NCBI GenBank assembly: GCA_902766545.1
Contig: CACXEC010000027.1
Coordinates: forward strand, 1-16,471
Reading direction: 5' to 3'
DNA: 16,471 nt
From: an uncultured Erysipelotrichaceae bacterium
Lineage (GTDB): Bacteria > Bacillota_I > Bacilli_A > RF39 > UBA660
Positions within the stretch are counted from its first letter, which is position 1. Each line of letters begins with the position of its first letter. Positions 1 through 6,885 of this stretch are shown here, piece after piece. The notes under the pieces were generated by a model that did not search any database, had not been told where the DNA came from, and saw only the letters and a program-made list of their open reading frames with translations. Made by a program: the position numbers and the translations under genes.

Positions 1-114
1 GTCCCTTCAGAAATAAAGAAACATAAATGTTATGAAAAACCAGGAGTTCGTAGAAGAAATGAACTTAAAGAAAATATTAAGAATTCTCGTAAAAAGAATC
101 GTAATAGAGACTAG
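1..114 (+). CDS. rpsU: 30S ribosomal protein S21, C-terminal part
   Basis: This is the last 37 codons of a gene entering from the left edge, reading in frame from base 1 to TAG at 112-114. The peptide contains KKHKCYEKPGVRRR and then a run rich in Lys, Arg and Asn, which is the typical basic tail of ribosomal protein S21. S21 binds the small ribosomal subunit near the platform and helps initiation. The product is normally about 57-70 residues, so roughly the first third is missing. The next gene is yqeY, as in B. subtilis, where rpsU-yqeY form one operon. The 8-base gap to yqeY holds that gene's ribosome binding site, so the two are very likely cotranscribed. Confidence 0.93.
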   Translation, partial: VPSEIKKHKCYEKPGVRRRNELKENIKNSRKKNRNRD

Positions 115-122
115 GTGAATTT

Positions 123-566
123 ATGTTTGATAAAATAGTTAAAGATTTAACTGATGCAATGAAAAACAAAGAAACGGTAAAATTAGATACTTTAAGAATG
201 CTTAAAAGTGCTTTAAAAAACGAAGAAATTAATAAAAGAAGTCCTCTAACTGATGATGAAGTTATAGGAGTAATCAAAAAGCAAGTTAAATTAAGAAAAG
301 ACTCTAAAGTAGAATATGAAGGATATAATCGTTTAGATATTGCTGACAAGTTGCAAAATGAAATTGATATTTTAAGTGTTTATTTACCTCCTGAATTATC
401 TGAAGAGGAGATTATAAAGATTATAGACGAAACTATAGCTGAATTAAATCCTGATGGTATGAAAGGTATGGGTCTAGTTATAAAGTCAATTAGTTCTAAG
501 TATGGCACTAGAGTTGATATGGGACTTGTAAGTAGACTAGTTAAAGAAAAATTAATGAACCAATAG
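123..566 (+). CDS. yqeY: YqeY/GatB-domain protein
   Basis: This 147-residue soluble protein matches the YqeY family in length and sequence. It has a basic helical N-terminus with LRMLKSALKNEEI, a middle LQNEIDILSVYLPPELSEEE and the C-terminal GMKGMGLVIKSISSKYGTRVD block shared with the tail domain of the GatB subunit of tRNA-dependent amidotransferase. That domain is thought to contact tRNA. The role of free-standing YqeY is not settled; a tRNA- or translation-related job is inferred from the domain and from its place behind rpsU. The start ATG at 123 is preceded by AGGTGA at 113-118. The stop codon lies inside a small terminator hairpin. Confidence 0.92.
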   Translation: MFDKIVKDLTDAMKNKETVKLDTLRMLKSALKNEEINKRSPLTDDEVIGVIKKQVKLRKDSKVEYEGYNRLDIADKLQNEIDILSVYLPPELSEEEIIKIIDETIAELNPDGMKGMGLVIKSISSKYGTRVDMGLVSRLVKEKLMNQ

Positions 567-580
567 GTTCTTTTTCTTTT
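557..580 (+). terminator. Short intrinsic terminator overlapping the yqeY stop
   Basis: GAACC (557-561) pairs with GGTTC (566-570) around a four-base AATA loop and is followed by TTTTTCTTTT. The five-pair stem is short, so this may be a weak or partial terminator. The yqeY stop TAG (564-566) sits in the loop and the first base of the 3' arm, so a terminating ribosome would cover the hairpin. Confidence 0.6.
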
Positions 581-587
581 GGTTATG

Positions 588-596
588 TGTTAAAAT
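588..596 (+). promoter_or_regulatory. Extended -10 promoter before the yibE-like gene
   Basis: TGTTAAAAT at 588-596 reads as an extended -10 (TG-n-TAAAAT). No good -35 is visible; the usual place falls in the T-rich tail of the preceding terminator. The predicted transcript start, about base 603, is next to the ATG at 604, which fits the absence of a clear Shine-Dalgarno sequence there. Confidence 0.4.
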
Positions 597-603
597 TAAT
601 TTT

Positions 604-1680
604 ATGAAGAGATATTTAAAATATATAATTTTGTTATTTATATTTGTTTCTAGCATTATATTTATGAATAATAATGCTGATCTTTATGATACTCCAATTT
701 TAAAAGTAACTGATATATCTATAAATGATACTAAAGAGCAAATAAATAATAATTTAAAAGAAAAATATTATTATGAGACGATATCTGGCAATATATTAAA
801 TGGAAAATTTAAAAATAAAAAATTGTCATTTGAAAATGTTAGAACTTCATCTAGAGTATATGATGATGAGTATGCTTTAAACGATGAAGTATTTGTTAAT
901 ATTGATGATAATGAAAATATTTCTGAAGTTATAAATCTTCGAAGAGATAAATATCTAATTCCTTTATTTGTTTTTATGATATGTTTATTATTTTTAGTTG
1001 GTGGATTAAAAGGGTTATTTACTTTTATTAGTTTAATAACAAATGTCTTTATTATATATTTAATTACAGTTTTAAGAGATGCTAATATTAATATTTTTTT
1101 ACTTTTTAGTATCGCTTCAGTTATAATGTGTTTTATATCCTTAACGCTTACTAGCGGTTTAAATAAGAAAACATTGGTTGCAAGTTTATCTTCAATAATT
1201 TCTTTATTTATAACATTTATAATTTCTTATATTATTATTTTAATATTTAATTGGGATATTCCTTATTGGTATATGGATTATGCGGATATTTTATATGATT
1301 ATAAAGAGGTATTTTTATCAGGTGTTTTAATTAGTGGACTCGGTGCTATTATGGATATTGCAATTAGTATTTCTTCTACTTTGAATGAATTAATTGTGAA
1401 TAATCCCAAAATTAGTATTAAAACTTTAAAGAAATCAGGTTTAGTTTTGTCAAATGATGTTATGGGAACAATGTTGAATGTTTTATTGTTTACTAGTATT
1501 TCAGGATCTATACCAATGCTTATTTTTGTTATGCGAAATAATATAAGAATATTTACGGCAATTGGAATGTATGCAAAACTTTCTCTTATTACATTTATGA
1601 CTGGATGTATTGGAATAATAGTAACAATTCCAATTAGTATGTATTTAGCTATTTACTTCTTTAAAAGGAGGAAAAAATGA
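604..1680 (+). CDS. YibE/F-family multi-pass membrane protein (YibE-like)
   Basis: This 358-residue membrane protein has an N-terminal signal-anchor (about residues 6-21), then an outside domain of about 95 residues and at least six further hydrophobic segments from about residue 117 on. The family signature is near the C-terminus: SGLGAIMDIAISISSTLNEL (244-263) and SGLVLSNDVMGTMLNVLLF (278-296). These match the YibE/F family (PF07907), known from lactic acid bacteria and clostridia, whose function is unknown. An intramembrane Asp (D251) and the D-x-M-G-T motif are conserved between this protein and its downstream partner. It overlaps that partner by four bases (ATGA), so the pair is translationally coupled and probably forms one complex. 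The start has no obvious ribosome binding site, and a leaderless message is possible. Confidence 0.85.
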   Translation: MKRYLKYIILLFIFVSSIIFMNNNADLYDTPILKVTDISINDTKEQINNNLKEKYYYETISGNILNGKFKNKKLSFENVRTSSRVYDDEYALNDEVFVNIDDNENISEVINLRRDKYLIPLFVFMICLLFLVGGLKGLFTFISLITNVFIIYLITVLRDANINIFLLFSIASVIMCFISLTLTSGLNKKTLVASLSSIISLFITFIISYIIILIFNWDIPYWYMDYADILYDYKEVFLSGVLISGLGAIMDIAISISSTLNELIVNNPKISIKTLKKSGLVLSNDVMGTMLNVLLFTSISGSIPMLIFVMRNNIRIFTAIGMYAKLSLITFMTGCIGIIVTIPISMYLAIYFFKRRKK

Positions 1681-2414
1681 TATTACTTATATATGGAATA
1701 GTACTTATAATTTTAAGCATTATAATGGGTAAAAAAAGAGGGGTAAGAAGCGTATTATCTTTACTAATTAATTTTATAATTATTGTCTTTTCATTAGTCT
1801 TTATTAATTTAGGATTTAGTATTTATTTTATAACTTTTTTAGCCTATTTAGGTATTTCCTTAATAATTATATTTTATTTAAATGGATATAACATAAAAAC
1901 TAAGTCCGCATTTATAGGTGTTATAATAGTCACTATTATAAATAGTTTAATTATAATGTATCTAAACAATAAACTTCATTTGGGTTCTTTTTCTTATGAA
2001 TTTGTAGATGAGATATCCGCGAATTCATTTAATATATCTCTTAGTTTAAAACAAATATCTTTTATGGTTTTATTATTTATTTGTACCGGTAGTATATGTG
2101 ATACAGCTGTTGCGATATCTTCCGCTTTATATGAAATAAATAGTAATGCAAAACTTAGCAAAAAAGAATTATTTAAATCCGGAATGAATGTTGGGAAAGA
2201 TATTATTGGCACTACCGTTAATACTTTATTATTTTCTTTTATAGCTGGATTTATTGGTTATATTTTATGGCATAATTATGATAGTTTTTTAGATATACTT
2301 AATTATCATGGATTTGCATCGGAAGTAATTGAACTAATATGTGCGATTATCGGATGCTTACTTATTATTCCAATAACAACATTTATTGAAATTAAGTTAT
2401 TAAAAAAGAATTAA
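1677..2414 (+). CDS. YibE/F-family membrane protein (YibF-like)
   Basis: This 245-residue protein is almost entirely hydrophobic helices (about six to seven segments). It carries the second version of the YibE/F signature: CTGSICDTAVAISSALYEI (136-154) and SGMNVGKDIIGTTVNTLLF (168-186). The pattern D-x-A-x-x-I-S-S ... S-G ... D-x-x-G-T is shared with the upstream protein, so the two are ancient paralogues that now differ in length because only the first has the large outside domain. The start ATG at 1677 overlaps the upstream stop and has a strong AAAGGAGG at about 1663-1670. No transport substrate can be read from the sequence. In B. subtilis, yqeZ-yqfA (NfeD/flotillin-type) occupy the corresponding place between yqeY and yqfC. 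Confidence 0.83.
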   Translation: MILLIYGIVLIILSIIMGKKRGVRSVLSLLINFIIIVFSLVFINLGFSIYFITFLAYLGISLIIIFYLNGYNIKTKSAFIGVIIVTIINSLIIMYLNNKLHLGSFSYEFVDEISANSFNISLSLKQISFMVLLFICTGSICDTAVAISSALYEINSNAKLSKKELFKSGMNVGKDIIGTTVNTLLFSFIAGFIGYILWHNYDSFLDILNYHGFASEVIELICAIIGCLLIIPITTFIEIKLLKKN

Positions 2415-2445
2415 TTATAGTTCTTAAGCTAAAAAATTAAATATT

Positions 2446-2488
2446 AATCTCAAGCATATAATTAAATGGTGATATTATGCTTGAGATT
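2446..2488 (+). promoter_or_regulatory. Perfect 13-bp hairpin covering the yqfC start codon
   Basis: AATCTCAAGCATA (2446-2458) is exactly complementary to TATGCTTGAGATT (2476-2488), with a 17-base loop between them. The 3' arm contains the yqfC ATG (2477-2479) and its next three codons, and the loop contains the ribosome binding site GGTG (2468-2471). TTTTT at 2487-2491 follows. It can be read as a translation-control hairpin for yqfC, as the terminator of the yibE/F pair, or as both. The perfect complementarity is seen directly; the role is inferred. Confidence 0.6.
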
Positions 2489-2710
2489 TTTAATAATGCT
2501 TTAAGAGATAATAAGTTTTATATTTGTATGTATCCTAATCATGTCTATATTTATAATTATAGTGAAATTATAAGTTTTAATAATGATATTATTTTAATTA
2601 GATTAAATAATTTAAAGGTAAAAATAAAGGGTAGTAAATTACATATTCTAAAAATGGAAAATAATGAACTCTTAGTAAGTGGTTTAATTAGTGGTGTAAC
2701 TTATGAATAG
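2477..2710 (+). CDS. yqfC: YqfC/YabP-family sporulation-type protein
   Basis: This 77-residue protein fits the YabP/YqfC family (PF07873). The core is VYIYNYSEIISFNNDIILIR (23-42), followed by a beta-rich stretch with LKVKIKGSKLHILKM and a final LLVSGLISGV. In B. subtilis, yqfC and the adjacent yqfD belong to the mother-cell SigE regulon and their products take part in a middle stage of spore formation; the biochemical role is unknown. The family is about 80-100 residues, so this copy is slightly short. It overlaps yqfD by eight bases. The ATG lies inside the 3' arm of a 13-bp perfect hairpin, so translation may be controlled there. Whether this organism sporulates cannot be decided from the window. 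Confidence 0.8.
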   Translation: MLEIFNNALRDNKFYICMYPNHVYIYNYSEIISFNNDIILIRLNNLKVKIKGSKLHILKMENNELLVSGLISGVTYE

Positions 2711-3848
2711 GGTTATTATAGAAGTATGTGGAAGTAGTAATAAGTTTATAAATAAATGTATTCAAAATAATATAAATATTAAAGATATTAATTATATTGA
2801 TGATGATAATTTAAATGCTAATATTGATATTAGTGATTTTAAAAGACTCAAAAAGGCTTGCTATTTTTGTAAAATTAAAATAATTAAATATGAAGGTTTT
2901 AACGGAATAAAGTTACATTTAAGAAACAATATCTATGTGTATCTTTTATTTTTGTGGTGTTTTATTTTAATGGATATACTTTCTTCTTATATTGTTAAAA
3001 TAGATGTTATTCATGAAAATAGTAAAATAAGAAATCTTGTTATGGATGAATTGGATAGTCACGGTATTAGAAAATATACTTTAGCTTTTTCTTTTGATGA
3101 GCTTGAAAAGATAAAAAATGAAATACTTGATGATAATCCTAATACTTTAGAGTGGATGAGTATTACTAGAGTTGGTATGAGTTATGTTATTAGAGTAGAA
3201 GAAAGAATTATTAAAAAAGATATAGTTAATGATTTGCCTCGCAATATTATAGCTGGTAAAGATGCATTAATTACTAAAGTAATTTCATCAAAAGGTGAGG
3301 TTATGGTTAGAAGTAATGACTATGTGAAAAAGGGAGATATACTTATTAGTGGAGAGATAAAACTATATGATGAGATTAAATCTTTAGTTGCTGCAAGCGG
3401 TAGTGTATATGGTAAAGTTTGGTATGAAGCGGATGTTATAGTTCCTCTTTTTGAAGAAAGAAAACTTGATACTAATAGAAGTAGATATAATATTAGTTTT
3501 AATAATAAAGTTTTATTAAAAAATAAATATCCTTTATTTAGATTAGATAGAATAAAAGAGATAAATATTTTAGGGCTAAAAATTAAAATATATAAGGAAC
3601 TTGAATATGTAAAAGAGGTGCATAAATATTCTAGTTTAGAAATGGATAATTTGGTAAGTCAAAAAATTGAAGAGTCATTCTCAAAAAAATTTAATGGTGA
3701 TGGAAGGATTATTAGTCAAAAAGTTTTGAAAAAAGAAGAAAAAAAGAGTACAATAGAATATAGAGTATTTGTTGTTACTAATGAACTTATTAGTAAATAT
3801 GAAAATATTGAATTGAGGGATGATAATGATTCCGGAAAAAGCACTTGA
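2703..3848 (+). CDS. yqfD: YqfD-family sporulation stage IV-type membrane protein
   Basis: This 381-residue protein matches YqfD (stage IV sporulation family). A cytoplasmic N-terminal part of about 75 residues is followed by one membrane helix (YVYLLFLWCFILMDILSSYI, about 78-97). A large outside domain then carries the family block NLPRNIIAGKDALITKVISSKG-like (about 197-218) and the stretch around YVKKGDILISGEI and SGSVYGKVWYE. Family length is near 390-400. The start ATG at 2703 has GTGGTG at about 2692-2697 and overlaps yqfC by eight bases. In B. subtilis phoH and pgpH (yqfF) follow; here a VanZ-type gene does, and its start lies within the end of yqfD. In the present operon yqfD is joined to vegetative genes, so expression may not be limited to sporulation. 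Confidence 0.88.
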   Translation: MNRVIIEVCGSSNKFINKCIQNNINIKDINYIDDDNLNANIDISDFKRLKKACYFCKIKIIKYEGFNGIKLHLRNNIYVYLLFLWCFILMDILSSYIVKIDVIHENSKIRNLVMDELDSHGIRKYTLAFSFDELEKIKNEILDDNPNTLEWMSITRVGMSYVIRVEERIIKKDIVNDLPRNIIAGKDALITKVISSKGEVMVRSNDYVKKGDILISGEIKLYDEIKSLVAASGSVYGKVWYEADVIVPLFEERKLDTNRSRYNISFNNKVLLKNKYPLFRLDRIKEINILGLKIKIYKELEYVKEVHKYSSLEMDNLVSQKIEESFSKKFNGDGRIISQKVLKKEEKKSTIEYRVFVVTNELISKYENIELRDDNDSGKST

Positions 3849-4443
3849 TATTATTGTAAATTTATGGCCGATGCTGACTTTAATTTCAGTTGTATTAATT
3901 ACAATGAGATTATCCTATTTGATATGTAATAATAAAAAAATATCTATATATAAAGAGCTTATTAGTTTATGTTTTATTATTTATATTATGCTTTTATTTG
4001 AACTTGTAACTACAACTGATTTTGAGTCTTTTAGTAATAATTTTATACCATTTAGAGAAATGTTTAGATATGACTTTAATAGTAAATTATTTTATCGTAA
4101 TGTAATTGGTAATATTATTATATTTGTTCCTTTTGGATATTTTGCTAGTTATTTTTGTAAAAGTAGTAAAGTGTATCCTAGTTTTATAATTACATTGATA
4201 ACTAGTTTAACTATTGAAATTATTCAGATGGGAATAGGTAGAAGCTTTGATATTGATGATATTATTTTAAATATTTTAGGTGGTTTACTTGGCTATATCT
4301 TATATATAATTACAGATAAAATATTTAGAAAATATAGTGAAAAGTTTAAAAATAATCTTTTGTTAAATTTTATATGTATTATAATGATTATAGTATTATC
4401 TTTAATAATACTTAATTTGTATGGAGTGGGTTTAAATGTTTGA
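3826..4443 (+). CDS. VanZ-family membrane protein
   Basis: This protein of about 205 residues has four to five membrane helices and the VanZ-like signature (PF04892): NVIGNIIIFVPFGYFASYF, then SLTIEIIQMGIGRSFDIDDI and the closing LNILGGLLGYILY. VanZ gives low-level teicoplanin resistance in enterococci, but most family members are chromosomal, of unknown role and probably act in the cell envelope, so resistance should not be assumed. Two ATGs are possible, 3820 and 3826. GAGGG at 3815-3819 directly abuts the first and is six bases from the second, so I chose 3826. It overlaps the end of yqfD by 23 bases and ybeY by eight. It sits where phoH and pgpH lie in B. subtilis. Confidence 0.85.
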   Translation: MIPEKALDIIVNLWPMLTLISVVLITMRLSYLICNNKKISIYKELISLCFIIYIMLLFELVTTTDFESFSNNFIPFREMFRYDFNSKLFYRNVIGNIIIFVPFGYFASYFCKSSKVYPSFIITLITSLTIEIIQMGIGRSFDIDDIILNILGGLLGYILYIITDKIFRKYSEKFKNNLLLNFICIIMIIVLSLIILNLYGVGLNV

Positions 4444-4870
4444 TATTGTCGATAAATATAATTATAGGGATTATGAATACTTATATGATTTATTAGGGTA
4501 TGCTTTAGAAAAATTAGATGAAGAAAATAGCACGTTTACTTTAATACTTACTGATGATGAAGAGGTTCATTATCTAAACAAAACTTACCGTAATATAGAT
4601 AGGACAACTGATGTATTAAGTTTTGCATTAAATGATACTGGTAAATTACCAGGTCCAATTAATGTTTTAGGAGATATTTATATAAGCATTCCTAAAATGA
4701 TAGAACAATCTAAAGAATATGGCCATAGTGAAAAAAGAGAACTATCATTTTTAGCGCTTCATGGACTTTTACATTTGCTAGGATATGATCATACATTAGG
4801 CGATAAAGAAGAAAAAGAAATGTTTGACTTACAAAAGGAGATATTGAATGAAAAAGGCATTATCAGTTAA
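4436..4870 (+). CDS. ybeY: Endoribonuclease YbeY, rRNA maturation factor
   Basis: This 144-residue protein is a full-length YbeY (UPF0054). The zinc site HGLLHLLGYDH spans residues 109-119 (H109, H113, H119), and the conserved block RTTDVLSF is at 56-63 followed by LGDIYIS at 78-84. YbeY is a metal-dependent RNase needed for 16S rRNA 3' end processing and ribosome quality control, and it often acts together with Era and S21, both encoded in this window. The start overlaps the VanZ-like gene by eight bases and has GGAGTGGG upstream. Its end overlaps dgkA by 23 bases, so expression of the pair is tightly coupled. No key residue is missing. Confidence 0.96.
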   Translation: MFDIVDKYNYRDYEYLYDLLGYALEKLDEENSTFTLILTDDEEVHYLNKTYRNIDRTTDVLSFALNDTGKLPGPINVLGDIYISIPKMIEQSKEYGHSEKRELSFLALHGLLHLLGYDHTLGDKEEKEMFDLQKEILNEKGIIS

Positions 4871-5231
4871 AAGACTTTCTAAATCGTTTTCATATGCTGC
4901 TCATGGATTTATAAAATCATTTAGAGAAGAAGCTAATATGAAACTTCATATTTTAATTACTTTAGTAGTAATATTATCTGGCTTTTTATTTAATGTTAGT
5001 AAAATGGAATGGATTGTTTTAATCTTTTGTATTGGGCTCGTAATTGGGGCAGAACTGCTTAATACAGCAATTGAAAACTTAGTTGACTTAGTTACTAAAG
5101 AAAAAAGTAATCAGGCGGCATTGGTTAAAGATGTATCGGCTTCTTTTGTTCTTATATTAAGTATTATGTCAGCAATTATTGGTTTAATCATTTTTATTCC
5201 TAAATTTTTAGAATTTATTGGGGTGATTTAA
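4848..5231 (+). CDS. dgkA: Undecaprenol/diacylglycerol kinase (DgkA family)
   Basis: This small integral membrane kinase of 127 residues has three predicted helices (about 33-50, 54-72, 97-117) after an amphipathic N-terminus containing SFREEANMKLH. The active-site block GAELLNTAIENLVDLV holds E69, N72, E76 and D80, and VKDVSA holds K94 and D95; E28 is also present. In Gram-positive bacteria the enzyme phosphorylates undecaprenol to renew the lipid carrier for cell wall polymers, using ATP. The start at 4848 has AAAAGGAG at 4833-4840 inside the end of ybeY. The stop TAA overlaps the ATG of cdd by one base. The ybeY-dgkA-cdd-era order is the same as in B. subtilis. Confidence 0.95.
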   Translation: MKKALSVKRLSKSFSYAAHGFIKSFREEANMKLHILITLVVILSGFLFNVSKMEWIVLIFCIGLVIGAELLNTAIENLVDLVTKEKSNQAALVKDVSASFVLILSIMSAIIGLIIFIPKFLEFIGVI

Positions 5232-5608
5232 TGTTTGAAAATTTAAAATTAATTATTAAAAATTCTTATAGTCCATTATCTAATTATAAAGTTGCATGTG
5301 TTCTTAAGTGCAAAAATGGTCAAGAATTTATTGGAGTAAATATTGAAAATCCATCATTTAAAAGTGGATTATGTGCTGAACAGGTTGCTATTGGATCAGC
5401 AATTAGTGAGGGATATAAAAGTGAAGATTTTGATTCTTTATATGTTCTTGGAAGTGGAAGTAAAATATGTACTCCTTGTTTTTTGTGCCGTGAACTTTTA
5501 GTAGAGTTTTTTGATGCAAACGCTAGAGTTGTTTGTTATAATAAGAATGGAAAGAGTAAAGAATTTTTAATTAGTGACTTATGTCCTAATTCTTTTGAGT
5601 TGGAGTGA
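5231..5608 (+). CDS. cdd: Cytidine deaminase
   Basis: This 125-residue homotetramer-type cytidine deaminase converts cytidine and deoxycytidine to uridine and deoxyuridine in pyrimidine salvage. All catalytic parts are present: C48-A-E50 (zinc ligand and proton shuttle) in SGLCAEQVAIGSAI and the second zinc pair in PCFLCRE (C83, C86). The N-terminal YSPLSNYKVACVL is the usual substrate-binding strand. The length is close to the 130-136 residues of the family. The start overlaps the dgkA stop by one base, with GGGGTG upstream. A second deaminase-like gene follows four bases downstream, with the same residue spacing but no metal ligands, so this copy is the one expected to be active. Confidence 0.95.
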   Translation: MFENLKLIIKNSYSPLSNYKVACVLKCKNGQEFIGVNIENPSFKSGLCAEQVAIGSAISEGYKSEDFDSLYVLGSGSKICTPCFLCRELLVEFFDANARVVCYNKNGKSKEFLISDLCPNSFELE

Positions 5609-5612
5609 TAAG

Positions 5613-5981
5613 ATGGTTAATGAGTTAGAAAGACTTTTATCTAATAGTCATGCTCCAGGTGGAAGTTTGTGCTTTAGTAGCGTTGTATTAATGAAGGATA
5701 ATACAACATTTGGTGGTGCAATAGTAAAAAATGATATATTCAGGGACGCTATATATGCTGAACAAATAGCTATAGCTAGAGCAGTAACTGCAGGATATAA
5801 AAAAGGTGATTTTGAAGCTATTTATATTATGGTTGGATCTAATAGTATAAATGATTTAAAGTATATAAATAAAGATATGATTTTGGAGTTTTTTGAACCC
5901 CAAAAGGAAGTTTTTTTATATGATTTAAATCGAAATTTAAGAATTATAAAGGTTGGTAATTTATTCGAAAATATTTATTAA
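5613..5981 (+). CDS. Cytidine deaminase-like paralogue lacking zinc ligands
   Basis: This 122-residue protein is clearly related to the preceding Cdd. Shared landmarks are AEQIAIARAVTAGYKKGDFEA-like (49 on) against AEQVAIGSAISEGYKSEDFDS-like in Cdd, and a common LEFF/VEFF near residue 91-94. All three zinc-binding cysteines are gone: the first position is Tyr48, and the PCxxC segment is replaced by a KYINK-type stretch with no cysteine. Glu50 is retained. Without zinc the usual deamination chemistry is not expected. It may pair with the active Cdd, bind nucleosides or have another role; this is inference. The ATG at 5613 was chosen because TGGAG at 5601-5605 lies seven bases upstream; reading further upstream would run deep into cdd. 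The reading frame is intact, so it is not an obvious pseudogene. Confidence 0.82.
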   Translation: MVNELERLLSNSHAPGGSLCFSSVVLMKDNTTFGGAIVKNDIFRDAIYAEQIAIARAVTAGYKKGDFEAIYIMVGSNSINDLKYINKDMILEFFEPQKEVFLYDLNRNLRIIKVGNLFENIY

Positions 5982-5991
5982 GGAGGTTTTT

Positions 5992-6873
5992 ATGAAAAGT
6001 GGATTTGTAAGTATAATTGGTAGACCCAACACTGGTAAAAGTACACTTTTAAATACAATACTAAATACGCATTTAGCCATTGTATCTAATGTTGCTGGTA
6101 CTACAAGAAATGCTATACAGGGTGTTTATAATGATGATGATACTCAAATTATATTTATAGATACGCCGGGTATTCATAAACCACAAGATAAACTTGGTAA
6201 GTATTTAAATAAGCAATCTTATGAATCTTTAGAAGATATTGATGTTATATTATTTGTTGTTGATGCAAGTGTACATTTAGGTAAGGGAGATGCTTATATT
6301 TCCCAAATGTTTAAAAATATTACGACTCCAGTTATTTTAGTTTTAAATAAAATAGATAAACTAAATGATGAACAAATACTGAATGCTATAAATGAATATA
6401 AAGATTTGTATAATTTTGCTGATATTATACCAATTAGTGCCCTAAAAGATGATAATATTAGTAGATTACTTCGTGTTATAAAAAAATATTTAACGGATGA
6501 AATAAAGTATTATGATGATAATACGATAACTAATACTAGTTTAAAGTTTTTATTAGGAGAATTAGTAAGAGAAAAAGTTTTAAATTTAACTACTGAAGAA
6601 GTTCCTCATTCTGTAACTTGCGCAGTTACTCATTTAAAGGATAATGGGAATATTTTTGATGTGTATGTAGATATTATTATTGATCGTAATTCTTTAAAGA
6701 AAATTATTATTGGTGCTGGTGGTTCCATGCTTAAAAAAATAGGCATGATGGCTAGACGGGATATGGAAGAATTACTTGGAAAACAAGTATATTTGGAATT
6801 ATATGTAAAGACAATTAAAAATTGGCGTGATAAAGAAAGATATTTAAGCGAACTTGGCTTTAAAGACTTTTAA
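5992..6873 (+). CDS. era: GTPase Era
   Basis: This 293-residue Era is full length. Its G domain shows G1 GRPNTGKS (10-17), the G2 region GTTRNAI (36-42), G3 DTPG (57-60), G4 NKID (119-122) and G5 SAL (149-151). The KH RNA-binding domain in the C-terminal third includes DRNSLKKIIIGAGGSMLKKI (231-250). Era binds the 3' end of 16S rRNA and checks 30S assembly. The KH GxxG loop reads GAGG, where Era proteins often have a basic residue after the first glycine; this is a small difference of unknown effect. The start at 5992 follows a near-perfect AGGAGG (5981-5986), while in-frame codons further upstream overlap the preceding gene. The neighbours ybeY and rpsU encode functional partners. Confidence 0.97.
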   Translation: MKSGFVSIIGRPNTGKSTLLNTILNTHLAIVSNVAGTTRNAIQGVYNDDDTQIIFIDTPGIHKPQDKLGKYLNKQSYESLEDIDVILFVVDASVHLGKGDAYISQMFKNITTPVILVLNKIDKLNDEQILNAINEYKDLYNFADIIPISALKDDNISRLLRVIKKYLTDEIKYYDDNTITNTSLKFLLGELVREKVLNLTTEEVPHSVTCAVTHLKDNGNIFDVYVDIIIDRNSLKKIIIGAGGSMLKKIGMMARRDMEELLGKQVYLELYVKTIKNWRDKERYLSELGFKDF

Positions 6874-6885
6874 GGTGGTTGAAAT

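Noticed and set aside
2457..2462. TATAAT (or SigE-like CATATAAT at 2455-2462) in front of yqfC as a promoter
   Set aside because: No acceptable -35 at the correct distance for SigA or SigE, and the bases are already part of the hairpin. A SigE site would be attractive for yqfC but cannot be supported.
3826..4443. Glycopeptide (teicoplanin) resistance gene
   Set aside because: Only the VanZ fold family is recognisable. No other van genes are present, and most chromosomal VanZ-family proteins are not linked to resistance.
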